A stretch of 25,976 nucleotides of DNA from an uncultured Oscillibacter sp. (lineage in GTDB: Bacteria > Bacillota > Clostridia > Oscillospirales > Oscillospiraceae): contig CAJUBX010000024.1 in NCBI GenBank assembly GCA_910585165.1, positions 1-25,976 on the forward strand. The letters are read 5' to 3'. Below the pieces are notes generated by a model, which was given only the letters and a program-made list of their open reading frames with translations, did not search any database and was not told the DNA's origin. Below are positions 13,748 to 21,893 of this stretch, piece by piece; position 1 is the first letter of the stretch, and each line of letters opens with the position of its first letter. Position numbers and translations under genes: made by a program.

Positions 13748-16180
13748 TTACGCAGGAACCATATTCCGGGCCGCCTGTACCACGCGCTTGGCCACAGCCT
13801 CCCCGATGCGGTCAATATCGGCTTTCTCCCGCACGATGATTTGGTCGGCCAGCTTTGCCACCGTCACATGAATGGCCGCCGGGGCGGCGCCCGTGGAGCG
13901 TGGAGGCGGGCCGGGTTTTGGCGGCGGCGGAAAGTCCGGCTCATCGCCGTTTCCTTTGGGAGCTTGCTTTTGGGGAAGCGGGTCCTCGGCGGAGTCCTTC
14001 CGGTTATCCTTCCGCATCAGGCTGGCAACTGTCTCCAGGCTGCTTTCAATGCGCTCCAAAACGGGGACGGCATAGCTGTTTGCCGCGCCGGCAGCCGGTG
14101 GCGCAGTATTCTGCACAATCTCCCGCACAGAAGACCGCTCCACCGTATTTTGGATAATTTCCCGGACAACAGGCTGGGCCTGGTTTTTCGCCAGCTGAAC
14201 GCTCTCCTTGTTCGGCAGCACCCGGCTTCCCCTGGGCAGTTCTACCAATTCGGGGCCTTGCTCACCCACCCAGGTGGGGCCGCCGCGCCAGTTGTTGGTG
14301 CCCCCGGCGTTGGAACCCACCTCACCGCCGTTTCCACTCTTTCCGCCGGCAAGCCCTTTTACCTTGTTCGCCAGCCAGGAAAGGCCGCTGCCGATACCCT
14401 CCACGACGGGCTTGACCTTGGACCATACGCCGGAGACCACGCTGGCGATGCCATTAAAGACTGTTTGTACTACGCTGAAAAGCACTTTAAATGTGCTGAT
14501 GGACAGGTCCAGCACCGGGGAAATAACGCCCCAGGCTGAGAGCAGGATGTCCGCCACCACCGGAGCCGCTGTCCCGATGATAGTTTGAATCCAGCCCATT
14601 TTACTACCCACGAACTCCAGCACAGAGCCGACCTTCTGGCCGATGCCGTCAAAGATAACCTGAAAGACCGGGGCCAGCGCTGAGACTGCTGTGCCGATGC
14701 CCTGCACCAGCCCGGCTATGACGGGGGCCGCCGCCGCAATCACGCTGCCGATGGAGGAGATTACCGCACCCAGCACCGGGAGAAGAGAGGGGAGCACCGA
14801 CTGCACCGTGGTGATGATGCTGGAGATGGCGGGCATAGCCGCCGCGGCCACCTTCCGCACCGTCCCCATTACTGCGGCGTCAAGCTGGGCCAGCTGCGGC
14901 TTCATCGCCGCAAAGCCTTTGCCCAGGTTCCCCAGGCTGTCAAAGAAGGAATTGACTACCCCGCCCATTTCGGGCGGCAGGGCGCGGAGCATCCCATCCT
15001 TCAGCTCTTTGACGATACCTCCGGCGGTTTCCCTGATTTTTGGGGCCGCGCTTTTGACGCCGGTCCCAATGGCTTCCGGTAGCGCGGAAACCACACGGCC
15101 CGCCATGGGGATCGCGTTATCAAGCAGGAAGGTGGAGGCGCTGTTTACCAGCTGCTTCATGGAGCCGGTGACATCCCCGCCAATGGCCATGTTCCCCAGC
15201 AGGTTCTGCGCGGAGGCCTTCATGGCCGCAAAAGAGCCGCTGAATGTCTCGCCGGCCTCCTTGGCGGTAGTTCCGGTTACGCCCAGATTTTCCTGTATCA
15301 CATGGATAGCGGCATAAACATCCGCCAGGCTGCTGATATCGTATTTCGTGCCAGTCAGCTTCTGCGCATCCTGCAGGAGCCGGGCCATTTCCTCCTTGGT
15401 GCCGCCATAGCCCAGCTTGAGGTTATCCAGCATGGTATAATTCTGCTTGGCAAACCCTTGGTAGGCGTTTTGAATCGACTCCATGCCGGTGCCGAACTTA
15501 TTTGCGTTGTCCGCCATGTCCACCATGGCCATGTCCGCTGCGGCGGCGGCTTTGGCGGTATCGCCGTTCAGACTGCTGAGCAGCGACGCGGAAAAGCTGG
15601 TCACCTGCTCCATATAGGCGTTTGCGGATAGTCCGGCAGTCCTATACGCCGCGTCCGCGTTGGCCTTTACTACGCTGGCGTCGCTCTTGAACAGCGTCTC
15701 CACGCCGCCGATGCTCTGCTCCAGCTGCGCGCCCTGGCTGATGGCGCCTCCCACCAAAACCGTGGCGGCGACCGTTACCGGGACGACGGTTTTTTTCGCG
15801 ATATCAGTCAGGCCGTTTTTAATTTTTGAAAGGGCAGGCGTAACGCCGTCTTTCAGCTTCACGATGGGAGACGCCGCCATTTTCCCCACCGCTTTTACCT
15901 GATTGCCTGCCGCCCTAATCTTGGCGGACGCCATGTCTTTGACCGCCACCGCCGTGACAACCTTCTTTTTCAGCGGTTCCAGCTTTTTTGACAAGGCGTC
16001 CGCCGTCTTTTTCGCCCCGGTGGCGTCGAGCTTTGCCGTGCGCTTTTGATCCCAGGTGGCCTGAAGCGTCTTTTTGGTCCGCTCCACATCCCTGCGGAAA
16101 GAGGACTGCTCCTCCTTGATGCTGCGGAGGACCGCCGACATATTATCCTTGATTGAGATTGCGCCTTTAACGACGCCCAT
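13748..16180 (-). CDS. xkdO: Tail tape measure protein
   Basis: This is the largest gene of the tail block, 810 residues. The N-terminus is a coiled, Lys/Ala-rich region, followed by a hydrophobic segment (VVPVTVAATVLVGGAISQG, 132-150). Next is the common tape-measure motif: EQSIGGVETLFKSDASVV, MEQVTSFSASLLSSLNGDTA. A long Ala/Val/Ile-rich stretch of membrane-like segments occupies roughly residues 430-600. Near the end are GPTWVGEQGPELVELPRGSRV, typical of tape measures, and a Pro-rich linker. The protein sets tail length and helps DNA cross the host membrane. ATG 16180 overlaps the stop of the chaperone's frameshift extension (TGATG). At about 810 residues the tail would be of moderate length. 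Confidence 0.93.
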   Translation of the reverse strand: MGVVKGAISIKDNMSAVLRSIKEEQSSFRRDVERTKKTLQATWDQKRTAKLDATGAKKTADALSKKLEPLKKKVVTAVAVKDMASAKIRAAGNQVKAVGKMAASPIVKLKDGVTPALSKIKNGLTDIAKKTVVPVTVAATVLVGGAISQGAQLEQSIGGVETLFKSDASVVKANADAAYRTAGLSANAYMEQVTSFSASLLSSLNGDTAKAAAAADMAMVDMADNANKFGTGMESIQNAYQGFAKQNYTMLDNLKLGYGGTKEEMARLLQDAQKLTGTKYDISSLADVYAAIHVIQENLGVTGTTAKEAGETFSGSFAAMKASAQNLLGNMAIGGDVTGSMKQLVNSASTFLLDNAIPMAGRVVSALPEAIGTGVKSAAPKIRETAGGIVKELKDGMLRALPPEMGGVVNSFFDSLGNLGKGFAAMKPQLAQLDAAVMGTVRKVAAAAMPAISSIITTVQSVLPSLLPVLGAVISSIGSVIAAAAPVIAGLVQGIGTAVSALAPVFQVIFDGIGQKVGSVLEFVGSKMGWIQTIIGTAAPVVADILLSAWGVISPVLDLSISTFKVLFSVVQTVFNGIASVVSGVWSKVKPVVEGIGSGLSWLANKVKGLAGGKSGNGGEVGSNAGGTNNWRGGPTWVGEQGPELVELPRGSRVLPNKESVQLAKNQAQPVVREIIQNTVERSSVREIVQNTAPPAAGAANSYAVPVLERIESSLETVASLMRKDNRKDSAEDPLPQKQAPKGNGDEPDFPPPPKPGPPPRSTGAAPAAIHVTVAKLADQIIVREKADIDRIGEAVAKRVVQAARNMVPA

Positions 16181-16364
16181 CAGCGCCTCCCTCCTTCCAC
16201 ACCAAAGCTGAACATATGCGCCCGCTCCTCCAGCGCTGTCTCCATAGAAGCCAAATAGAAAAGCCTGGACTCCAGGTCCAGACTTAAAAACTTCTCCGCG
16301 TCCCAGCCCTTTTGGATGTAGTAGTGCAGCAAATACGCCTCGCCATCCTGGGCAATCAGTTTTT
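16180..16364 (-). CDS. Frameshift extension of the tail assembly chaperone
   Basis: In the -1 frame relative to the chaperone gene, 59 further codons run from the slippery site to a TGA at 16182-16180: LIAQDGEAYLLHYYIQKGWD, then AEKFLSLDLESRLFYLASMETA. There is no start codon or ribosome binding site of its own. It fits the G/T arrangement of tail chaperones, where a small share of ribosomes shift frame and make a longer protein that loads the tape measure. The combined protein would be 201 residues. The stop overlaps the tape-measure ATG. Confidence 0.85.
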
Positions 16365-16784
16365 TAGCGCTTCCACCACCGTGACTTTCCTGGAGCTTAC
16401 CACTCCGCTCAATTCCATGACCTTCATGGCAATGCCCGTGATTTCAGACATGGGAAAGATATTCACGATATCCAGCGGCTCCAGGACCGTGCGCTGGTCA
16501 GGCAGCAGCCCCGCCTCAGCGTCCATAATCTCCTTTGCGGCCTCCTTCAGGCTGGGCTCTACGGCGGCCAGATAGATGGCGTACTTGTCGCTGCGGTTCT
16601 TATCCTCGCTGTCGTCAATACCCAGGCACTCCGAGATTTCACTGGGACTCAGGTTTCGAATCTTCAGCTGCATATCCAGGCTGGGGATATGCAGCGTCTG
16701 GAATTTCGTAACCTTCCGGTCATGGAGCCGCTGCATGGCGCGGCGGGAAAACTCCGCCAGGGAGCTCTTTTTCTCACTATCCAT
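16356..16784 (-). CDS. xkdN: Tail assembly chaperone (XkdN-like)
   Basis: This 142-residue acidic helical protein lies between tail tube and tape measure, the fixed place of the tail chaperone. It contains FQTLHIPSLDMQLKIRNLSP, SEISECLGIDDSE and MSEITGIAMKVMELSG. I chose ATG 16784 since AGGAGG lies 8 bases upstream. The ATG at 16790 is too close to that site, and a TTG at 16805 would overlap the previous stop. It ends ...VVEALKN and can be extended by -1 frameshifting at 16359-16365. Confidence 0.85.
   Translation of the reverse strand: MDSEKKSSLAEFSRRAMQRLHDRKVTKFQTLHIPSLDMQLKIRNLSPSEISECLGIDDSEDKNRSDKYAIYLAAVEPSLKEAAKEIMDAEAGLLPDQRTVLEPLDIVNIFPMSEITGIAMKVMELSGVVSSRKVTVVEALKN
16359..16365 (-). 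promoter_or_regulatory. -1 programmed frameshift site A_AAA_AAC
   Basis: Read on the minus strand, the last two sense codons of the chaperone gene, AAA AAC, are preceded by A, giving the canonical heptamer A_AAA_AAC immediately before its TGA stop. A shift of -1 gives AAA AAA CTG and enters the extension frame. The stop directly after the site is expected to favour pausing. Confidence 0.88.
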
Positions 16785-16797
16785 AGACATACCCTCC

Positions 16798-17232
16798 TCA
16801 CGCAATCTTGTCCAGGTTTATCAGGTCCGTGGGGGTAAAGCCACCGCTGACCTCCTCCTCAATGACGCCGCCTTTTTCCATATTGACCAGGGGCAGGTCA
16901 TTGAACCAGCAGTTGTCGGCGGAATAGCGCTCCTGCTGGCCGCCCACAGCGTCCGGGTCGGCCAGCTTGGTAATAATCTGCATCCGCTGGTCGACGCCCT
17001 TCTTCCAGTTTTCAAACACGGCGTTGTACCGGGTATAGACCTTTTTCAGCGTGATGGAAAGCTCACCCTTCAAGCCGGTCATTTTGCTGTCCACATCAAT
17101 GTCCAGCTGCACATCCTCCCGGTTGGCGGTTACCTTCAGGGAGATTTTCGAAAACTCCGCCACCTTCTCCCCATCGACCCAGAGTTCCCCCCAGGTGCCG
17201 GAGAGCGTTTTGTTCCCTCTGATTTTTCCCAT
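16798..17232 (-). CDS. xkdM: Phage tail tube protein (XkdM-like)
   Basis: This 144-residue beta-rich protein begins MGKIRGNKTLSGTWGELWVD, which is typical of XkdM. It continues with VAEFSKISLKVTANREDVQL, KGELSITLKKVYTRY and a C-terminus DLINLDKIA. It polymerises as the inner tube of the contractile tail. It directly follows the sheath gene, as in PBSX. A 64-residue frame inside it is only a shadow. Confidence 0.92.
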   Translation of the reverse strand: MGKIRGNKTLSGTWGELWVDGEKVAEFSKISLKVTANREDVQLDIDVDSKMTGLKGELSITLKKVYTRYNAVFENWKKGVDQRMQIITKLADPDAVGGQQERYSADNCWFNDLPLVNMEKGGVIEEEVSGGFTPTDLINLDKIA

Positions 17233-17247
17233 ATCGGCTTCCCTCCG

Positions 17248-18312
17248 TTACATATTGCACACCAGGTTCAAATCCTCCATCGCGTCCACAAACCTGACGT
17301 TGGAGGAAACGAATACCCGGCTGCCGGTGTTATACATGGCCACCGCCGTGTCGTCCATGGCGCTGGTGTCAATGCCCCGTCCCTCGATATAGAGCCGCTG
17401 GGCCGCCACATCAATGGCGGCGGTGTTGTCGTGGCTCTGATCCAGCACGTCCGGCTGCAGGGACTTCTGATAGGCCCGGATGGCCGCCACGAACATCTGC
17501 TTGGCATCGTAGTCGTTGCGCACCTTGCCCACATAGGACTCCTCGAAGGTGTCCCGGATGTCATCCTGGTACAGGTCCACGCCCTCCATGATCTTGATCT
17601 TGGAGAACTCCTCGCCCTTGTCGGTGGTGAAGCTGACCAGGCTGTTGACGCCGCGCCCGATTTTGAACTTCTCCCCATCGAACACCAGGATCAGTTCCCC
17701 GGCGTCAATCCGCTTGTCCGGGTCATCCGGGGTCTCAGCGGCGGTAATGTCATTCAGCACATAGTAGGTGCTGCTCCGGGCCAGGGACAGCCCAGCCAGG
17801 ATTCCGGTGATCCGGGCGCAGTACTCCGCCGTGGTGAACTGCGTCTTGGACAGGATGCTGTCGATCTTGTCGGTGGTGAAGTTGATGATGCCCTCATGGT
17901 CGCTCTTGCTGTTGGGCAGCACGGCCTTGAAGGTCTTATGATCCTGGTCGCGGGCCTCCTTGATGAAGGAGGCGATGGAGGGGACGCCCTCCGTGGCGAT
18001 GCCGGGAATGGTCAGGTAGTTCCACTTCATGTTCTTCAGCACCGCCAGCGCGGGCATATAGTTGGTGTCCTCCAAGCCCATGCGGTAGACGATCACCCGG
18101 TAGGGAACGCCCTCATAGATCAGCTTCAGGTAATCATAATTGCGCTCGGACCACTTGGTGAAGTCCACCTCGGTGATGGAGTTATAGACGGTCAGCGTTT
18201 TGCCGCCCTCGGTCTCGTCATGCAGGATAACTGCCACGATCCCGCGCTCACTGCGCTTGATCGCGGTCAGGCCCTTGGTCTTGAACGTGATCAGGATTTC
18301 AGGCAGGCCCAT
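17248..18312 (-). CDS. xkdK: Contractile tail sheath protein (XkdK-like)
   Basis: This 354-residue protein belongs to the short sheath type of PBSX-like phages. Features include FKTKGLTAIKRSERGIVAVI at the N-terminus, GVPYRVIVYRMG, CARITGILAGLSLARSSTYY, and a conserved C-terminal core FKIGRGVNSLVSFTTDKGEEF, SKIKIMEGVDLYQDDIRDTF, YVGKVRNDYDAKQMFVAAI. It drives contraction. It is intact, and sits first of the tail shaft genes. Start ATG 18312 is behind AAAGGTTG. Confidence 0.94.
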   Translation of the reverse strand: MGLPEILITFKTKGLTAIKRSERGIVAVILHDETEGGKTLTVYNSITEVDFTKWSERNYDYLKLIYEGVPYRVIVYRMGLEDTNYMPALAVLKNMKWNYLTIPGIATEGVPSIASFIKEARDQDHKTFKAVLPNSKSDHEGIINFTTDKIDSILSKTQFTTAEYCARITGILAGLSLARSSTYYVLNDITAAETPDDPDKRIDAGELILVFDGEKFKIGRGVNSLVSFTTDKGEEFSKIKIMEGVDLYQDDIRDTFEESYVGKVRNDYDAKQMFVAAIRAYQKSLQPDVLDQSHDNTAAIDVAAQRLYIEGRGIDTSAMDDTAVAMYNTGSRVFVSSNVRFVDAMEDLNLVCNM

Positions 18313-18331
18313 ACTATCACAACCTTTCTTC

Positions 18332-18799
18332 TTAAATCGGTTTCACGCTGGTATCCAGCGTTTCCATAAACGGCGGCAGCGGCGGCTCCTGCACGCTGTC
18401 CCGGAAAGCCAGGGTAAAGGTGCAGTGGAGCACCCGGTCCACCACCTTGCAGGCCACATCCGGTACAGTGATGGCCCTGGCCTCGCCGCCGTCCTCGAAG
18501 CGGAACACAGGCCGGAGCAGGCTGTCCACCTCCTGGGATATGGTCAGGTAATCGGCGTTGCTCTCCGACCTGGTGTGGATGGAGGCGTCTACCAGCACCC
18601 TGCGGTCCGTATGTTCCGCATCCACGGTGGCGTTCCCAGCCGGAATGATGTCCAGAAAAATGTAGTCCTCCAGGTCAGGCTCCGGCTCGTCGTTCTGCGT
18701 TTTAGCGATCTCCTCGCAGAACACATCATAGGCCGGATATTTTCCCTTGAAGAGGCCGACCAGAGCCAGCTTGATGGATTGGTAAATTGCTGCGGCCAC
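18332..18799 (-). CDS. Tail terminator-like protein (DUF6838-type)
   Basis: This 155-residue protein (GTG start at 18799 behind a G-rich ribosome binding site) comes between the HK97 gp10-like gene and the sheath. Sequence such as NDEPEPDLEDYIFLDIIPAG, RRVLVDASIHTRSESNADYL and CKVVDRVLHCTFTLAFRD fits small alpha/beta tail terminators, which cap the tail for joining to the head. The assignment rests largely on size and position. Confidence 0.7.
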   Translation of the reverse strand: MAAAIYQSIKLALVGLFKGKYPAYDVFCEEIAKTQNDEPEPDLEDYIFLDIIPAGNATVDAEHTDRRVLVDASIHTRSESNADYLTISQEVDSLLRPVFRFEDGGEARAITVPDVACKVVDRVLHCTFTLAFRDSVQEPPLPPFMETLDTSVKPI

Positions 18800-18810
18800 G
18801 TTATCCCCCC

Positions 18811-19212
18811 TTACAGGTCATGTGTGCTGATAAAATCATTCAGCCACTCCTGCAGGTAAGCGGGCAGCCGCTGGCTGACCTCCTCCAGAGAAATGGCCAT
18901 CATATGCTTTCCTTTAACAAACCGTTTTCCGCCGCGGGTGCGGTGGCCATATTCCACCGGCTCCGCGTACTCCACGTTGTTATAAACCTCAATGTAATAC
19001 GCATCACCCTGTTTTTCGATCTGGCCCACCTTCCAGCTGTCCTGGAGGCGGCCTGTCTTTTTCGGGGTGTTTTCCTTCACTCGGCCCTGCAGTTCATAGG
19101 CGATCTGGATCACCAGCGCCTTGAACTCCTCCGGGTACTCCTGTTCAATCATGCGGGCAAGCTGCCGCTCCAGCGCATCGAAGCCCTCGAAGCTGTAATC
19201 CGTTCCGCTCAT
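18811..19212 (-). CDS. HK97 gp10-like head-tail/tail completion protein
   Basis: This 133-residue protein shows the family pattern: FEGFDALERQLARMIEQEYP, a helix, then ENTPKKTGRLQDSWKVG, YYIEVYNNVEYAEPVEYGHR, GKRFVKGKHMM. The TP.kTGrL...W and yA.yvEyGhr steps are diagnostic of the gp10-like group. It helps complete the head-tail interface. Its ATG overlaps the previous stop by one base (TGATG), indicating coupled translation. Confidence 0.88.
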   Translation of the reverse strand: MSGTDYSFEGFDALERQLARMIEQEYPEEFKALVIQIAYELQGRVKENTPKKTGRLQDSWKVGQIEKQGDAYYIEVYNNVEYAEPVEYGHRTRGGKRFVKGKHMMAISLEEVSQRLPAYLQEWLNDFISTHDL

Positions 19213-19574
19213 CAGGCGATCCCCTTCTCCGCTTTCAGAGGGATATTGTTATGGGAGGGCTGCCGGTCAGCCAGTCCGGCCACGGCCACGGTCAGCTTCC
19301 CCAGGCGTGTCGCCGCCACGGTATCCCCTGGCTGGATGTCCACCTCCGGGCGGACAAAAAGCTGAAAATCTGTGTCTACCTTTGCGGTGGTCTGCGTCCT
19401 GGACAGCCTGCCCCCGGAGGGGCTGGACAGGGCGCAGGGGATATCTTCATATACCACCCGGCCCTCCAACCCCTTGCGGAACACGCTTTCCCCCGATGGC
19501 AGCGTCACCTTGTCCGGCCTGTAAACCGTGCAGCTGTCATCATAGGTCATGGCCAGAATGTCCGCCTCAGTCAT
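19212..19574 (-). CDS. Head-closure/stopper-like phage protein
   Basis: This 120-residue protein has a beta-rich C-terminal half: TTAKVDTDFQLFVRPEVDIQ, PGDTVAATRLGKLTVAVAGL. It is preceded by YDDSCTVYRPDKVTLPSGES. The pattern and the position between connector and gp10-like genes fit SPP1 gp16-type head-completion (stopper) proteins. It starts at ATG 19574, inside the end of the connector gene (8-base overlap). Confidence 0.7.
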   Translation of the reverse strand: MTEADILAMTYDDSCTVYRPDKVTLPSGESVFRKGLEGRVVYEDIPCALSSPSGGRLSRTQTTAKVDTDFQLFVRPEVDIQPGDTVAATRLGKLTVAVAGLADRQPSHNNIPLKAEKGIA

Positions 19575-19935
19575 GGGGGCAGTCCTTTGGCAGCTTCATG
19601 CGTTTGAAGGGGATCAGCTGGCTTTCGTAGTTTTTGACAAAGGAAACGGTCTCCTTCAGCGCGGAGGTCTTGTCCCGGTAGCTGATGCTGGTATCGCCGC
19701 GGGTGATGCTGGCCACATCGTTTTCCGTGGGGGCCGCCTGGTCGGCTTTCAGCATGTCCTCCACAATCTGCGCCGCCACATCCTCCAGCGGCTCCGGGAA
19801 GTCCTGCCGGTTGCAGAACACCTTGATACGGTTGATTGCCCGCTTCACATACCGCTTGACGGTAGGAAGCTGCTCATCCGGCAGCTTCAGGTCGCTCTGC
19901 GCCGTCGCCGCTACCCGGCTGATCAGCTCCTCCAT
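19567..19935 (-). CDS. Head-tail connector protein (gp6/gp15-like)
   Basis: This is a 122-residue, mostly helical protein: LPTVKRYVKRAINRIKVFCN, EPLEDVAAQIVEDMLKAD, then SITRGDTSISYRDKTSALKE and a helix to the end. This is the usual shape of adaptor proteins that dock beneath the portal. The start ATG 19935 follows AGGAGG/GAAGG and lies 62 bases inside the preceding gene, an unusually long overlap for this phage. Confidence 0.75.
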   Translation of the reverse strand: MEELISRVAATAQSDLKLPDEQLPTVKRYVKRAINRIKVFCNRQDFPEPLEDVAAQIVEDMLKADQAAPTENDVASITRGDTSISYRDKTSALKETVSFVKNYESQLIPFKRMKLPKDCPHD

Positions 19936-20221
19936 CCTTCTGCTCCTCCTTTTTCCCGCCCTTGGCGGACTTGCTTTTCTCCGAAGCGCCGCCTTTGGCT
20001 TCCACAGCTTCTTCCACCCGCTTGTCCACGCGGGAATCCACCCGCCCGCACAGATTTTGGAACATGGCCTCGCCCATCCTGGCGAAGTCCTTCCTGGAAA
20101 CGCCGCCGGCGGGGGCCTCGGCGGCCCCGCCCGTCCGGGTGAAGCCCAGGCGCTCCAGCTTGGCGGCCTGCTCCTCGGTGGCGGCCTTGCGCACCACGTT
20201 CAGCCGTTTCAATGTAATCAT
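19874..20221 (-). CDS. Uncharacterised phage protein after the major capsid gene
   Basis: The product is 115 residues. The first 27 or so residues (MITLKRLNVVRKAATEEQAA, KLERLGF) look like a small folded motif. The middle (VSRKDFARMGEAMFQNLCGRV, DSRVDKRVEEAVEA) is helical, and the C-terminus is Lys/Glu/Gly-rich and probably disordered. GGAGGGATCGGC precedes ATG 20221, just 12 bases after the capsid stop. Position suggests a head decoration or capsid-accessory role. I do not recognise a family. Confidence 0.65.
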   Translation of the reverse strand: MITLKRLNVVRKAATEEQAAKLERLGFTRTGGAAEAPAGGVSRKDFARMGEAMFQNLCGRVDSRVDKRVEEAVEAKGGASEKSKSAKGGKKEEQKDGGADQPGSGDGAERPEAAG

Positions 20222-20233
20222 GCCGATCCCTCC

Positions 20234-21163
20234 TTACGCCTTGGGCTGCCGGATGTTCACCAGGATGGTGTTCATCTTGTTATCCAGCACCCACAAATCA
20301 TGATACTTGCGGTAATCCACCGCCCAGGCCCGCTTCTTCTGATAGGTCTCCGGGTCGAAGATGCGCACCTTGTCCGTGCGCGACACGGCGATGGGGGCGC
20401 TGCGGGGGCAGATAATCCAGTTGATGTCCTGGGCGTCCTCGGCGGGGACGAAGCCGCCCTTGACCTGGTTCTCGGTGGCGCCGTCGTTGAACTGATAGCT
20501 GGTTTTCAGCCGCCCGGAGCCGACACGGATGATGGGGTGCTGCCCGTTCAGAGATTTCACCTTCAGGGTAATGTCCCCCTGCCGGAAGTCGGTGGGGCTG
20601 ACGCTCCGGGCCAGCGTGGTGTTCATATCGAACAGGGCGGCCACCTGGGTGGACATGGTGATCACCAGCGGGGTATCGTCCCCCACCTCATCCTGGATGG
20701 AAGCCAGGTCGGCATACAGCTTCTTCAGGATGGTGGCCTCATCCGGGGTATAGCCATAGACGGCCCGGTCCTTGTCAGCGGCCAGAGCGGCCAGGGTGCT
20801 GTAACGGTAGGCGTCGATCTCCGGCACTACCTTGGTGCGCTGAAACTCGCCCATCACGCTGGAGGCCGTCAGCACGAAGTTGGTGTCATTGACCTCCTGC
20901 TCATCAAACGTGAACTGGCGGCCCCGGTCCATGGTCATCTTCTTGGTCTGCCAGGAGAGGTCCACGCTGCCCTCCACGAAGCCGGTCTGCCGGTCATAGT
21001 CGGCCAGCCCGTCCATGTCCAGCATGGGGATTTTGACCTCGGAGCCGCTGTTGTACTTCACCAGCTTGTCGTTCAGCTCCATCCAGCCGCTGGTGGCCTG
21101 TTCCTTCGCCGCCTTGTCCAGCTCGGTCTGGAAGACGGCGGCATACTGCATGTTGTTTGCCAT
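20234..21163 (-). CDS. Major capsid protein
   Basis: This 309-residue HK97-fold-type protein begins MANNMQYAAVFQTELDKAAK. It contains SEVKIPMLDMDGLADYDRQT, GFVEGSVDLSWQTKKMTMDRG, RQFTFDEQEVNDTNFVL and EIDAYRYSTLAAL. At the end it has APIAVSRTDKVRIFDPETYQ, WAVDYRKYHDLWVLDNK. These blocks are typical of clostridial phage capsids. It forms the icosahedral shell around the scaffold encoded just upstream. The start has AGGAGG 11 bases before the ATG. Intact. Confidence 0.92.
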   Translation of the reverse strand: MANNMQYAAVFQTELDKAAKEQATSGWMELNDKLVKYNSGSEVKIPMLDMDGLADYDRQTGFVEGSVDLSWQTKKMTMDRGRQFTFDEQEVNDTNFVLTASSVMGEFQRTKVVPEIDAYRYSTLAALAADKDRAVYGYTPDEATILKKLYADLASIQDEVGDDTPLVITMSTQVAALFDMNTTLARSVSPTDFRQGDITLKVKSLNGQHPIIRVGSGRLKTSYQFNDGATENQVKGGFVPAEDAQDINWIICPRSAPIAVSRTDKVRIFDPETYQKKRAWAVDYRKYHDLWVLDNKMNTILVNIRQPKA

Positions 21164-21164
21164 T

Positions 21165-21812
21165 TCAGTTCAAACCTCCTCTGATATTCTGCGCGATCTG
21201 GTCCTTCAGGGCGTTTTCCGCCGTGGCCGCGCCGCCAAGGCCCTCCGGGGTCTTGCCCCGCAGCCGCTCCTTCACCGCCGCCTCCAGGCTGGCCTTGAAC
21301 ACCTCCTGGACGCGCACCAGGCTCTTTTCCATGCTCTCCTGGCCGGTGTAGTCCAGCAGGCCGGCCAGCCCAACGGGGAAGCCCTCCTTCTCCAGCCTGG
21401 CAAGAGCGGCGTCCTTCAGGTCCCGCTGAAGCAGCTTGGCCTCCAAGTCGGCCAGCTTCCGGTCCTTGGCGTCGGACTCGGCCTTGGCCCGCTCCTCCGG
21501 CGTCAGCTTGGCCAGACGGGCCTGCTCCTGCTGCTCGGCGGCCCAGGCCGTCTTGGCCTTCTCGAGCTCGGCCCGCAGGTCCGCCTCGGTGTAGGTCCTG
21601 CCCTGCGGCTCCTGCCTGCCGCCCTCGCCGGGAGCGGCGGCGCTTTTCTCCTGGTCAGCGGCGGGGACCTCCTTGCCGCCGAACAGGCCCGCCAGCCATT
21701 TCTGGAACGTGGTCTGCTGCTCCGCCGTGGGGGCGGCCCCCTCCGGGGGCGGCGCGCTTTCTGCGGCGGCAGGGGTGGCGCCAGCAGCGCCGTTGATGAT
21801 TTCGTCAGCCAT
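21165..21812 (-). CDS. Capsid scaffolding protein (DUF4355-type)
   Basis: This is a 215-residue protein. Residues 1 to about 70 are Ala/Pro-rich and disordered. The middle is a coiled coil (YTEADLRAELEKAKTAWAAE, LTPEERAKAESDAKDRKLAD), and the C-terminus reads DAALARLEKEGFPVGLAGLL, DYTGQESMEKSLVRVQEVFK. This is the usual composition of phage scaffolds of the DUF4355 group, placed directly before the major capsid gene (1 base apart). AAAGGAGG precedes ATG 21812. A terminator-like hairpin lies upstream. Confidence 0.87.
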   Translation of the reverse strand: MADEIINGAAGATPAAAESAPPPEGAAPTAEQQTTFQKWLAGLFGGKEVPAADQEKSAAAPGEGGRQEPQGRTYTEADLRAELEKAKTAWAAEQQEQARLAKLTPEERAKAESDAKDRKLADLEAKLLQRDLKDAALARLEKEGFPVGLAGLLDYTGQESMEKSLVRVQEVFKASLEAAVKERLRGKTPEGLGGAATAENALKDQIAQNIRGGLN

Positions 21813-21845
21813 TTTTATATCCTCCTTTTGATTTTGGGTATAATA

Positions 21846-21868
21846 AAAACACCCCTTAAGGGTGTTTT
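21846..21868 (-). terminator. Rho-independent terminator between minor-capsid and scaffold genes
   Basis: AAAACACCC (21846-21854) and GGGTGTTTT (21860-21868) form a compact hairpin, and on the minus strand it is followed by TTTTTATTAT. It lies 50 bases before the scaffold start. If functional it would separate the minor capsid/ART unit from the main head-tail operon, or act as an attenuator. Confidence 0.7.
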
Positions 21869-21893
21869 AAGCATAGGTTAGCCGCTGTTTCAA

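Noticed and set aside
16576..18369. Rightward frame of almost 600 residues opposite tube and sheath genes
   Set aside because: It spans antisense of two clearly conserved tail genes and is Val/His/Gly/Leu-rich without domains.
19685..21184. Rightward frame of about 500 residues opposite capsid genes
   Set aside because: Same reason: antisense to the major capsid and connector genes, with no conserved motif.
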